64,000 nt of DNA, from the NCBI GenBank assembly GCA_032358165.1, contig JAALGY010000020.1:806001-870000 (forward strand), given 5' to 3'. The DNA comes from Diplosphaera chodatii. Its lineage: Eukaryota > Chlorophyta > Trebouxiophyceae > Prasiolales > Stichococcaceae. Below, piece after piece: positions 49,601 to 62,100 of the stretch (the first letter of the stretch is position 1; each line of letters starts with the position of its first letter). A program made the position numbers and the translations under genes. The notes under the pieces are model-generated. The model searched no databases and was not told the origin of the DNA. It saw only the letters and a list, made by a program, of their open reading frames with translations.

Positions 49601-51040
49601 CTATGCTTTCCCGTTTACAGGAGGTTGGGTGCCATCTGCCTTGCTGACCGCCCGCACTGCAGCCTCCAGCTCAAAGAGGTCGGGGTCATCCACCTCCATC
49701 TGCACTTGCACATGCATTCGTACATGACGATCTGCCAGCGGCCTTCTACATGTTCAGCACAGTGTGCAAGCCTGTCTGGCAGACTGATAAACAACACGGA
49801 TATGGGGGATGCACCGACATGCAGGAGCATGTCCCCACCTTGCGCATGGTGTCAGCCAGGCGGTACAGGTACTCGCTGTTCGGCCCGGAGGGGCCGTGCG
49901 CATGCGCGATCTGCTGTGCCAGCTCCTCGAGCGGCGCGGCACCCAGCCAGTGGATGTTCTTCTTCCTGCACAGAGAGCCGCCAGCAGGTGCAGGGTGCGG
50001 GCCACCTTTGGGCGCGATTGGCATGTTCAACACAAGGTTGGTAAGCCTGACAGCTAACAACCCTGCATGAAAGGGCAATACGTAAGTCGTACGGCACCTG
50101 TCTGGAGTGGCGATGTAGATGAGTGCCCCCTGAACTAAAGGTTGGCTTTCAGACTCCTTGCCAAAGACATCCGAGCGGTACCGCATGTCATACTGTTTCT
50201 CGCGCCATTCCAGGTACTGTGGTCAAGACAGCGTAATTCGTGCAGCAGTGGGCACGCAGCAAATCACTAAAACACTGGAACGTGTTCAAGCCAAGATATT
50301 ACTTGCCGAACAGGCGGTCACAGGAAGGTAGCCTCCGACCTCCGCACCTTCAGGGTCTCCTGCTGCTTCTCCGGCGTGCCAGCCAGCCGGTACGCAGCGC
50401 CCCACTGCAGCAGCACATGTGATCTTGACATGTTCGACTGCACTGCCAGAGCGGGCATTACGAGCATTACTTGAGATGGCCTATTGCATGCCGCACCGTG
50501 ATGGACTCGGGGTCTTCAACCAACGTCACCGTTCGGCCAGGCGCCTCTGTTCAAGGTCGTAAAGGCATCACCGTCAAATGAGGACCGCGGGACACGTGAA
50601 CGGTCGCCATCGGTGACAAACGATGCATGCATTACTGCAGACAACCATTAGCATGCTGTACGTGCACCTGGAGTGCCACGGTGGTCTGTGCTGCCCTGCA
50701 TCGTCATGCCATGAACTGGTTGGTCAGGTGCCAGCACTGAGTCAAGACCGCCCGCAGCACGACAAACCAGCAGCCTCACCTGATGGAACACCCGCCGCCA
50801 GCCCTTGACATACCCCTCCACCCTCTCGGCGTATGCAAAATCTGTGCGGAAGAAGTGCTACGGTTGCCAGGTGCCCCTGATGGCATGGTTTCTGTCGTCG
50901 GCAGCTTGCTCGCCATCAAGCTCATGTTGTGTCGTCCACATGAGCATCGCACGTGGATGGCTGATGAGCGAACCAAACCCAAATATCCAGAGGACATCGT
51001 CACGTGGCTGCTCAGCCGGCACAGGGTGATCTGCTGACAT
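49601..51040 (-). CDS. ChaC-type gamma-glutamylcyclotransferase (glutathione-degrading)
   Basis: Start MSADHPVPAEQPRDDVLWIF at 51040, then GFGSLISHP, the glycine-rich motif that opens this fold. Later exons: RVEGYVKGWRRVFHQ (about 50810), APGRTVTLVEDPESIT (about 50545-50500), WGAAYRLAGTPEKQQETLK (about 50400), YLEWREKQYDMRYRSDVFGK with GALIYIATPDR (about 50215-50105), IHWLGAAPLEELAQQIAHAH with GPSGPNSEYLYRLADTMRK (about 49955-49845), and DDPDLFELEAAVRAVSK, ending QPPVNGKA at 49601. Plant GGCT2 proteins share this order; Glu in the YLEWREKQY stretch corresponds to the expected catalytic Glu region. It cleaves glutathione to 5-oxoproline and Cys-Gly in the cytosol. It is slightly longer than the plant enzymes. 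Confidence 0.9.
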
Positions 51041-52090
51041 GCACAGCGCAAGTCTTGCAGAGCGGCTGAGCAGCGGTGCACAAAAGTCAGCGCGCTTGAT
51101 CTGGTACGCTGAAGCCACACGCTGCACCACCAGATGCCCTGGATGCCCTCAGCTGATGCGCCAATGGAGGAGCGAGATTGCTCAAGCACAAAGGCCGGAC
51201 GCTGTGCAGAGCAGCACTACGGTGGGCAGATGAGCAGCTGTAAAACTACTATCAGCCTTGAATCAGAGTCTGCTGCAAAGGACTGGACATGGATTGCGTG
51301 GCTGGGCAGCAACGCATATGGCGGTAGTGCTGCAAAAGCACGCCAAATCAGCAGGGGCTGCAACCTACAGCAGTAGCTACGTACTTCACAGCAAAGGAGT
51401 CTGAAGTGCTATCTTTGAATCGTGGACCAACGTGTAGTTGTGACGGACGTGCCAAGTGCACGTGTAATCCTTCCAGCAGCCTGCACAGCTGCCAGCCGGT
51501 CTGCACCATGGTCTTGTTCACAGACAGCAGCTTCCCACACTCGATGTGGCAGGATGTAGAAGAAGCAAGAAGACTCACCTGTCGGGGGCACCTACCAGTG
51601 TACAGCAAAGTATGTGGCGAGAGCACAGCATCACACAGAACTGCTGCGCTGCACAACCCAACACACTGGACAGGCAGACCGGCAAGTAAAGTGTCCCAGA
51701 GGAGACATGGCAGAGCGGCCTGATATCATATTGGGTCCGCAAAAGCAACACGAATGACTTCAGCAATGCTGCAATGGGAGCAAGAATGCAAGCGCATGTC
51801 ATCAACATGTTAACCTCAACGTCGGCTGCACTGTAAGTCTGCGTCCAGAAGGTTGGCACCATTGCAGATACACAGTGACCTTTGCCCTGTGCCTGTTCAA
51901 ACAGATGCAGTACCATGAATCCCCAATCCTCAGTTCGCTTCGGATAAGCAGGCTCCCCAAAATTGTGGCCAGGCCGCGATTGGTCGAATGTGCTTCTTGA
52001 TGCTTGTGCGCAACATCAACCCTATTCGAACCCAATGCTAGAGGCGCCCATTGAGCTTCAGTGTCGTGGCACTAGGTGTGGTGCAGCAGC
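51041..52090. other. Intergenic region, ChaC-like / solute-binding protein
   Basis: About 1 kb containing the 5' flank of the ChaC-like gene and the 3' flank of the next minus-strand gene. No gene recognised. A TTCGAAT word near 52025 resembles a tRNA T-loop, but no cloverleaf could be drawn. Confidence 0.35.
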
Positions 52091-54609
52091 TTAGTCGTCG
52101 TTGTGGTGGGACCTGCGGTCGTCGTCGTCGTCCCGCCGGCCCTTGCCCTTGCCCTTGGACCTTGCCTCCTGGCGGCGCACAATCCGCAGCGCCTTCTCCA
52201 GGTACTTGTCGAAGTACAGGCCATCACGCGCAGGCTTCACCAGAGCCTTGCTGTTGACCGTTGTGTTGAAGCCGCCAAACTCCTGCGAGCAATGACACCG
52301 ACTCCACTTCCATCGAGCGGTTTTAAAGTGATATGGCAAGGCATAGTACCGTCCGGTCAGTAGACATGCAGTGGCTGCATACATGCCGCTTGCGCTGCCT
52401 CTTGGAGATCATGCCTGCTCCTGCACCAAGCACCAGCCTTGCGGCCCGAACACATGTCAAGAGTCCCACCTGGCGCAGGTCCACAGCGGCGTGCAGGCCT
52501 CTGAAGTTCATCTGCAGGTCCACGTTCTCGCCGGTCTGTGGGTCCAGGATGGCGTCCAGAAACGCCTCCGGCCTCACGGGGTACACCTGCATATGTGGGC
52601 GCCTCAATGATGCAGCCACTGGGCACAATGAGGTTCAGGCAGGTCTCACACATAGCACCTGCGCTGCGTGCTTGCAGGGAAGATGGCAGAGATGCAAGAG
52701 AGGTGCAAGAAGTGAGGCAGCTGTCTGCACTCTGCGTGCACGAGCAGTGCGCCATGTTGACGTGGCAACAGCCTACCGCCGCAATGTCGGCGATGGTGGC
52801 TCTCCGATTACGACGGATCCGGGCAAAGCGCTCGCCTGCATCACCATTGACCATATGTCAATGCTGCAACAAAATCAAATTGCTACAGCGAGTGGGCTTG
52901 CAACCAACACCCAAGTTCGCTTGCTTGCTGCGACCCGACCTACCCTTGACGAGAGCAGCCAGGAACCTGGGCACGATCGTGGCGCCTGGCTCTGTGGTTG
53001 GGTAAGAGCGCAGCCTGGGCGGCCAACAAACCATGGTCACTGTGCAGTTGATCATGCACAGCCATGCATTCACTGCAGTGGTGAGTGGGCCAAACAGGCC
53101 GTTTGTGACCTGCCACTTACGTTGTGATGCCATCCAGCTGCAAACTGGGGATGACGTCGACAACTTTGCCAAGTTCAATCAGGCCCGGGCGGGTCGCGGC
53201 GTCATCAGAGAAGGGCGAGAACAGCATCGTTGCATTGGCCGTCCTGTACCACAGCACAGCACATGTCAAGTGAGCTGATGGTACCCGAGCTGAAGCTGAG
53301 AAAGCCTGTTGGGGCATCGGTTGCCACGAGCATATTGCCGCCACACTAGCATTTGAACCTGAATCTCCTTGATGCAGCATTAGCTGACGGGTGCATGCTG
53401 GGGCTATCCAGATGGGGTGCTGACAGGCACCTGGCAGACAGGCGCTCCAGGCGCTGCTGTGTGCCGCCAGCCATGTTGAAGCTGTAATCCCCCGGGAACG
53501 TGAGGTTGGCCTTGTCCTTCAGCAGCTTGCGCAGCGTGTACACCTGCAGCCAGGGACCATTGCGGGACTAGGCGACGCTGCCACACGTCTTGTATGTACA
53601 GCACTGACAACACAGCAGTGACAATGGGACCTTGCTGGACCAGGGGTGGAGTTTCTGGCAGGCATCCCAGGCAGGCATGCTGTTGCTGTCCTATTCCGCG
53701 TCACACAACAACATTGCCTCAGCTGATGCCAGGACGCACCAGGCCAGAGTTGGGCGCGTCCACCGCGATTGACTTGCCCTTCACCTCTGCCAGGGTGGGG
53801 ATGAACTGCTGCACGCTCCACAGCGCCAGCTCGGGGCCCTTCACAACACACATGTCAAAGTCTGAGACATACAATCCCCAGCGACAGGCGGGTGGTCATG
53901 GTGGTGGCACGAAGCCAGGGTACGCTCGACGTCCAGGGTATACCCAACGAAAGCAATGCAACTTGCTGTGTGCGTCAGGTGCTCGGTGCGACTACAGCGC
54001 ACCTGACCAGCTGCCGCCACGATCTGCACCTTGGGTGCAGTCGCATTGTTGAACAGCTCGCCATTCACATAGCGGTTGATGCTGTTGTCTGCGCGCAGCA
54101 CAGCAACATGTGCATCTCCTCTTTGGCACCCAAGTGCATGTGCATGTACGTCGTTCACTCATGCACACCACGACGAGCAGGCCCGCTGTCAGGCTGATCA
54201 CCTGTTGTGGTGGAGATGATGTTGCATGTGCCCGCATACAGCGCAGCAAACTGCGGACCGGAGCCCAGAACCTGGTTGTAGCACACAGTCAGGCCCTGCT
54301 CGGCGAAAAAGCCTTCGGCCTGCGCCTGCGAACTTAAGCGAAACACAGCTTAAGCAAGTAGCACAGTCAATGGCTGGGTGTCCCAGACTGCTGCAAGCAT
54401 GTTTGGGTGGTCGCAGGGTCATGCCCACGTACGGAGGGCTGCCAGGGCGAGATGCTCACCACGATGAACGCCACGGACTGGCCGAAGGCGCCATAGTTGA
54501 CGTTGCAGGTGGGCGGAGGGGTGGCGGTTTGCTGCAGGACCCTGGCCTGCGCCAGCGGCGCCGTCAGCGCCAGTGCCAGTAGCCCAAGTGCTGCTAATAG
54601 CTTCATCAT
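52091..54609 (-). CDS. Secreted SsuA/THI5-like (NMT1-type) solute-binding protein
   Basis: Start MMKLLAALGLLALALTAPLA, a signal peptide with cleavage expected near AQA-RVL. Exons then give CNVNYGAFGQSVAFIVVSIS, AEGFFAEQGLTVCYNQVLGS with GPQFAALYAGTCNIISTTT, DNSINRYVNGELFNNATAPK with VQIVAAAGQ, GPELALWSVQQFIPTLAEVK with GKSIAVDAPNSGLV, YTLRKLLKDKANLTFPGDYS, ATMLFSPFSDDAATRPGLIE, AFLDAILDPQTGENVDLQMN and FGGFNTTVNSKALVKPARDG, ending with a charged tail (RRQEARSKGKGKGRRDDDDD). The GFFAEQGL opening, QFAALYAG and ADN-type motif are those of type 2 periplasmic-binding proteins that capture nitrate, sulfonate, taurine or pyrimidine precursors in bacteria. No ABC permease or ATPase lies beside it. 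Ligand and location (wall, lumen or extracellular) are unknown. Confidence 0.8.
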
Positions 54610-56106
54610 AATGAGCAGTCTGGTCCAGTCGGAACCTGCGGCAGAAGCATCCCCTCAATACGGATGTAGATTGATCACGCAGGCACAGGACGTGCTCCGT
54701 GCATGCCGTCGTGCAGTGGACGGCCTCCTGCAACGCAAAGTACACCAACTGCGTGGCGAACGGCGACATGATGGCTACTTGCTGACGGTAATATATGTTT
54801 TGCGTCGTCCGGGTGGCAGGCAGCGCGGCAAGCTTCTGGTGTCCCTGCCTAGCTACCGACGCTTTGGTTCGCCGGTATAGCGGAGATGCCTACACAGGCA
54901 GTCGCTGCGCCGGTCACCTCAACAGGCTATTGGAACCGCGGCGCAGCGCTTGGGACGCTATGATACTTGCAGGAATGGCAAAGTGTCAACTGCACTTCTT
55001 CGTCAGCCCCACACGCAAGATGAGATCATGCGGTAGCGTTGCCAGCCACAAACTGCGCTGATGCTCGAAGCGTCATATGTGCGGTATGGTTCAAGCAGCT
55101 TCCTTGGGCTGAGGGTGCAGCCGATTGCAGATTGCCGATCATGGGCGCCGCTGTTTCAGGCTGCGTGCCGCCGCCACATGAGCACGCGGCCATGCGCACG
55201 CGGATACATGTTTGGCAGACAGCGCACATCACAGCCACTACTATACATTGATGACATCGTGCGTGCGTCTATTGAGGCATCGAGCAACCTCGACACGCGT
55301 AATCGATCAGCATCGGTAGAAGTGCCTCTTGATAGGGATACAACACGGGTCACCTCAATCGAGCCTTAGAGGATTTGTGCAGGTAGACGCTGCGGCGCAA
55401 GCGGTGCAACACACGATGGCACGCAGCGCATGCACAACATCGAACGGGGTTCAAACTTGTATCGGCCCATGTGCAGGGTTTTGACTCATTACACGGTGTT
55501 GAACCCTTCCAACTCACGACATTGTCAAGTGCCGCAATGCACCATGTGGAGTCAACGGCGCCCTTGATATGTGCACTGGACATCCAGTGTGTTGCTCGCG
55601 CTGCACGTCAGCGTGGCAGCGTATGATCGCTCCATCGATTTGAGTGATCGTCTGACAGGTCATGCTCCCGACTTCCACTAGCTGAGCAAACGTACCATTC
55701 ATATGCTAGGGAGACAGCCATTGACGTGCCAGTCCGTGCGTGCTGGCGCACCCCCCTAGATCAGCAAGGCCCGTGCACATGTGATCCGGCGGGCTCGCTG
55801 GGGCGCAAGCTCTTCAGCCGAAACAGCCGGGGCCTTTTGTCAGCCCGCCTGCCCCGCAGAGAGATAGCAGGGGCCAGGGTCCACAGCGATCGCGCGGGAC
55901 ATGTCCCTGATCATTCAGGATCGTCTGGTGTGCACACTGCTGTGGCGACACTGCCAGGGATGTTGCCTGGATGATTGCTGGCGGGGCCTCGATAGCCCCT
56001 GACATTGCGTGACATAGACGGCGCGCAGGTGATCAACAATCTGCTGGCGGTTGCTGCAGGTTGTTCTTGGAGCACTCCCGCAAAAGTGCCACATCTGAGT
56101 GGCGGC
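54610..56106. promoter_or_regulatory. Long divergent intergenic region
   Basis: About 1.5 kb between the solute-binding protein and the chromatin subunit. Short open frames on both strands lack any domain. A non-coding exon of the downstream gene could lie here. No repeats or RNA genes recognised. Confidence 0.35.
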
Positions 56107-59100
56107 ATGCCGCTCCTGAATGGGGCCGAGCACCCCAAGCGGCTGATCCAGCCCGGGCTGCGGCCCGACACCGAGGTGCTGGTGCTGCGCTTCACCGGCG
56201 AGGTCTTCAAGGACTACGAGTGAGCTGCCACGTCCAGTATAGTACTTGGCTTGTCTGACTTGCACCAGTGTCGCACGTCGCAGGGTTACATGCTGACGTG
56301 TCTTCCGGCTGGTGGTATAGGGACTACCTGCATGCTTTGGAGCTGTACCGGCAGCGCATCTGGACGTGCGCGGCGAGCGGCAAGTCGGGGCTGACGTACG
56401 AGGAGGCCCTCACCAGCGAGTCACTCAGCCGCAGCCTGTTACAGCCGGTGAGATTGCCTGCGGATCCCACACCTTTCGTGTATCCTGCGCACCCCTGTAT
56501 GGTCCTCTACCTGCTGCACGTGCGGGTTATGAATGTCTGTGTACAGTGTGAACAGCAGTACACGGATGGACGACATGCGTGTGACTGTTCTGTGCATTTG
56601 GCCAGCAGCTTCCGGAGGCGCTGGAGGCTGCGGTGTGCCGGCTCACGCATCACGCCACCACCCGGCTGCCAGAGCTGCTGGGCGCGATCTCCTCGGCGCT
56701 GGCGTCCGGCTTTCAGCCGGGCGAGCGGGTGCTGGGCTCGCACGACGGCCGCACGCTGCCATGCCGCATCGTCAGCGCCCAGCCGCAGAGCGACACCGGT
56801 GCTGAGCAGGTGAGGCCAGAATGCACAGCACTCGAAATCGTTCCTGCGGTGTCCGAGTCACCATTGTGCCGTCTTGGGTACACAGCGAACGTGCAGTGCG
56901 TTCATGTCATCCGTGCACCAGCAGGACGCCGGCGAGGCGGCGTATGAGGTGGAGTGGGTCATCGACGGCATGCAGGGCAGCGTCTTCACCCAGCTGCCTG
57001 CCAGCGCCCTGGTGAGGGCTCAAGTTGTCTCCTGTGTACTCAGATCCCCTGCTAGCCGCAGCAAGACTGTCAAGAAGCTAGGGCTTACCAATGACATGTC
57101 CATGCCCACATGCAGGCGCGTGAGCAGGCGCTTCCCAGCAAGGCGTCGCTGCGCACCGCGCTGCAGCGGCTGGCAGACTGTGAGCCGGTGGAGGGGGTGC
57201 CGGGCGTGCCGTGCGTGTGGCACGTGCGGCCGCAGTGGCGCCAGAAGCACGGCCTGCTGCAGGAGCTGCCGCCTGACCTGGTGAGCGGTTGACATCATCC
57301 GTGGTCATTATGAGGCTTTGCAACCCTTTTCTGCCATAACATACACCTTGATATATCCGAGGCGCCATACATTGGACGGTCCTGCTCCAGCTTTGGCAAC
57401 CTGCACAGCAGGCAGAGCAGCTGCGGCAGCGGAAGGCGGCCAGCCGCTCCCCGGCGGCGGCCGCGGCGGCGCTGCTGCGGGAGCACGGCAGCCCGGAGGC
57501 CGCCAAGTTCGCGGCGTCGCCGGGGCCCGGCAGCCTGGCGGTTGCGGAGCTGGCGGCGGCGGCGGAGGAAGCGGCGGAAGCGCCGCAGCCCGTGGAGCCC
57601 CTGGAGGAGACGGAGGCGCGGCTGCCGCCCGGCTCCGTCAAGCACGGCATCTTCCAGGTGGGCTGCCGTCGGCCCTTGTCCATTGCAGCACTGCTGAGGG
57701 TGGGCAGGAGCAGCGCGCACACTGTGAACGAGGAGTGCACATGCTGCACACAGCATCTGCGAAGTCAGCAGCCTGAGGACAGGCAACCTGCTGCTGCTGG
57801 GGTTCCCAAAAAAGCGCGGTGGTGGGGGCAGGTCACAGTATGTGGACAGACCCGTCAGCCTTCGTCAGGTGACTGCAGGTCCTGCGGGACGCGGGGCCGG
57901 ACGGCGCGGGCCTGCAGGAGCTGATCGACGGGCTGGCGGGGCGCGGGGTGAAGACGTGGCCCGAGGCCCGCATCGCCAAGTCCAGCATCGCCAGCACCTG
58001 CGGCCATGACCCCGCCTTCGTGCGCGTCGGCGCCGGCGTCTTCGCCCTGCGCGCCATCACCCACCTGCCAGAGGTGCTGCTGCCATTGTCTCTGCAGCAC
58101 TCAGCACTCTCTGAGTTGCAGGCGGGGTGCCACCTCTCTGGGCTGATGACCCTGGGGCAACCCTCAGATTTTTACGCTTCCCATTAACCCGACAGATCAC
58201 CGTTGCCGGCGCCTGTGAAAGGTGGTGCAGGAGGGTTTGCCCTGAGGGAGTATCGACGAACGTCCATGCTGCGCCTCAGCCAACCTCTAGTGTGCAGGTG
58301 GCGCCATCACGAAATGCGACGCTGGGACAGAAGGCAGCGGCGGCGATCGCGGCGGTGCAGGCCAAGGAGGCCGCGGTGCTGCAGCAGCTGGAGGACGACG
58401 GCGGTGGCGGCGGCCCGCCCGCCGCCAACACCCTCAAGTGCCCCCGCTGCCACCGGGTGCGGTTCGGCGTCCCTGCGCCCTGACTGGCTCCTGATCGTAC
58501 GTACGGGGGAATGCTTCTGCTGCAGCAGCTCTAGCAAGTTATGAATGTCCAGTGGCATCGCTGGCGGTGGGCGTTCTGGTTTGCAGTCCTCGCACATGCA
58601 GGTGATGTTGCTCAAGGCGGCTGGGGGTCGGCAGGTGCTGAGCACAGGCAGTTCAGTGGTTTGGGCCCACGATACTGCAGGGACACCACCCCGAGGGCAG
58701 CCCGCTGGTGCTGTGCGACGGCTGCCCGCGCGCGTACCACCTGGCCTGCATGCGCGGCGTGGCGTGGGGCGACCTGCCGGGCGGCGAGTGGCACTGCCCC
58801 CGCTGCACCGAGCGCCGCGGCGCCGCGCTGCGCAAGCTCGCCGAGTTCGAGGCCCGCAAGCATGAGGCCCTGGAAAAGTGAGCGCTCGCAGTGCAACCCT
58901 GATCAGAAAGCCTGCAAGCAGTGCCTCAATTGTCACAACCATGTGAGCTTGCCTCTCCGTGCCCCTAGTGTTGAGCTGAGACTGCAATGCTGGGTGGTGC
59001 ACGTGTCAGGACAGGGCCTGCACGCATCCCTCGGCTTTACCATGCCTTGCCCTCACCACGTGATGTCGATATCCTCAGGGTGGCGGTGGCCGAGCGCGAG

Positions 59101-62100
59101 AAGGATGAGCGGTCACGGCGGCGGCTGGCCGAGCGGGAGCAGCGGGAGGCGGTGAAGGCAGCGGAGCGCGAGGAGCGCGAAAGGCAGAAGGCCGCCGCCA
59201 TCGCCGAAAGGGAGGCGCACCGCGTGGCTGCCCGCAGGGCGGCCCGCTTCCCCCTGGACGACTGGCAGGCAAGGCTGCACTCAGCACATACTGTGTTCAA
59301 TCACGTGGCCTTTGGATGGTGCGCAAGCTGGTCATGTGTGAGGGACTGTATGATAACTCTGCAGCCAGAGTGTACCGTACGCCTAAGCTGCCACCACACG
59401 TCAAGTGTAGCTAGCAGCCAGGTGCAAAACATACTTGCGTGTGAGTTCCAACAGGCACTGGAGGAGGAGCAGGCACAGCTGCGCCGAGCAGAGGCACGCG
59501 CCGCAGAGTCTGCCGCAGCAGCAGCCCAGCATGGCGATGGCGGGGCTGCGGCAGCCGCGCACAGGGCAGCAGAGGCTGCTGCAGCGCTGCGCCACCGGGT
59601 CGACGGGCCCCAGTCTCTGCAGGCGGCCTCTGCACCAGAGGTCAGCTGCGGTGCATGTACTGAAGGGCTTTGCTCTGTGGCCTTGAGAGCAGACTCCTGC
59701 ATCAGATCTGCTGGCATCAGCAGCAGCAGGGCTGGATTGTCGTTCGTGTCTCGAATGCAGGACCAGTGGGGCACTCTGGCAGATGGCCTTGCAATCGTCG
59801 AGTTTGTTCGCGTATTTGGCAGCATCATCGGGGTCCAGCCAGTGGGCCTGCAGGTGTGCACATCAGTCACAGTCCTGCAGCATGTCAACCGTTGCGTTCC
59901 GTTGGAAGTATGCAGCAATGGCCCAGGAGGAGCACTGCAGACTGCCTTGTCTACTTTGGTGCAACACAGGCTCTGAGGTCAGCAGCGAGGTGGCCGCTGG
60001 ACAACGATGTGCTGCCGCAGCTGTACCTGTCCCTGCTGCAGTGCCTGCTGCGTGAGCAGGTGAGACATATGTAGCACGATGCTGCTGCAGTGCAGGCAAG
60101 TACGAGGAGGTTTGTATGAGGAGGTTTGCACGCAGTCAGCACGATATGTATGTTGCTGTCGCCGTATATGGTATCACTGTGGTCATGCAGGTGTCAACCA
60201 CCATAGGCGTGTTCAAAAGCCAGTCTCGGCGATGGGCGCGCTGCATGAACACCGTCACATGGCCTGAGGTGCAGCTCAGAACGCCACCTCATCAGCCCTC
60301 CAGCACCCGCCTCGCACCTGCAGCTGGCGCAACCAGATGGTGATCAGCTGTCGTGGGAACAGGCGCTGTCGTGCCATGCGCAGGTGCTGCGGCGGTACCT
60401 GCTGTTCTCCCGGGCGCTGGTGGCGGTGCCGCTGGCCGCGGTGCAGGGCCTGGAGCCCCACCAGCTGGACGACCAGGCCGTGGCGGTGTTTGCCGCCAAG
60501 GCGCTGTCGCAGCAGCCCTGGCACAGGTGTGAAGGTGGAAGGATCTGCAGGCAGCTATTAAGTGGCAGGGTGCCGGCAACTTCCCTGACAAGCATACCGT
60601 GCCCATCAGGCAACAACAGTCCGTCGCAAGCTGCGTGATTGGAGGCCCTCCTGATCGTAGGCTGAGCGGCCCGCTGCACCTGCGGCTTCTGGCGGCGTTG
60701 GCTGCTGATGCCACGAACTGCGGCCAGCTGCGTATCCTGCTTGCTGAACGGGAGGCGCTCTTGGCGTCCCTGACCATCGATCGCCAAAAGGAGGTGTGTG
60801 CAAAGTGATTCTGCGCTCGGACAGGCACTACGGGCAGGCCAATGGCGGTCCCGCCTGGTCCAGTTATGAGGTCATGCAGACTACCCACTGTCCAGGTTGC
60901 TCAGATCCACCACCAGGACACTTGGACCTCCGACGGCGCCGTTCATCCGTGTTTTCCTTCGAGCCGCCAGGTGATCGAGGAGAAGAAGCGCGCAAAGGAG
61001 GAGGATGTCCTCCGGCGGGAGGAGGAGAAGGCGCTGCGGGACAGCCTCGGCCCCGGCGCCTCCAGCGGCCTGCCCGCCGAGCTCCTGGTGTGCCCAATTC
61101 TAGGGTTTCAGAATTAGTCCCTGTAAGATTCCCTGCGCACCATGGTTCTTGGCATTGTCGGTGTGAATCGTGTCCGCGAGGTCTGTCTCCTTCACTGACT
61201 ACGATGAGCGAGCTGACCGCTCCACCTTGTACGGTGCGCCCAGGTGTACAGGGGCGATCCGGACGACCAGGAGGCCCTGGACCAGTGGCATGAACAGCGG
61301 GAGCAGGTGCAGGCCGACGGCCACCGCCTGCCCAGCGACGACGCCGCTCAGGCACGCACCTGTTGCGGGCTGCAGTCACACCCATCAAGCCCCAGGCTGC
61401 TGCTTGCTCACGGCTCATCACTGGCTCAGGACATGATACAAGTGGCATCTTTTTTGTGACAGTGCATCGTTCACGACACTGCAGGGTCACTGCATTGGTG
61501 CCACTTCAAGTCAAGGCTGACTGACGTGGGCACAGGAAATCCAAACACAACAGGTGTCAGATCGGTGTCAACGATAGACTGCTGATGTTCAGGCGGAGGT
61601 GCGGTTGGCAGAGTTGGCGGAGGAGCGGCGGGGTGTCCAGCGGGCGCGGGAGGCGGCAGAGGTGGCGCACGTGGCGGCGGTGGACGCTGCCGTCATCCGC
61701 GGCGAGGTGCTGGGGTGCGACCGTGCCGACCGCCACTACTGGTGGTTCCCAGGTGCGTCCAGGACACCGAGTCGCTGCGCCTGCAGCTGCTGGGCTGTTT
61801 TGCTGACCTCTCACTAGTGGTGCACGTCCTGTATGGAAGGCTGCGTGCGTGATGTTGATCACCGGTGCAGGAGATGGTGGGATGCACGAGTATTTGAGCT
61901 GCTGGCAGGTCAACACCCGCCGTGTCAGCGTGAGCTGAACTCCTGACGTCACCTCGCAGATGAAGCTCCCGGCGCGATCTTCATCGAGGACGGCAGCGGC
62001 CCGGTGTGCATCATCACCTCGGTGGCGCAGCTGGACGAGCTGCGGGCGCGGCTCAACACGCGCGGCTGCCGCGAGAAGGCGCTCGCAGCGGCCCTGGAGC

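Noticed and set aside
52015..52045. Minus-strand GGGTTCGAAT resembling a tRNA T-loop
   Set aside because: The flanking bases do not form a T stem, and no acceptor stem or anticodon arm could be drawn at the required distances.
55061..55369. An open frame with LLYIDDIVRA, resembling a reverse-transcriptase YxDD box
   Set aside because: No other RT motif, RNase H, integrase or LTR nearby; a lone short match is expected by chance.
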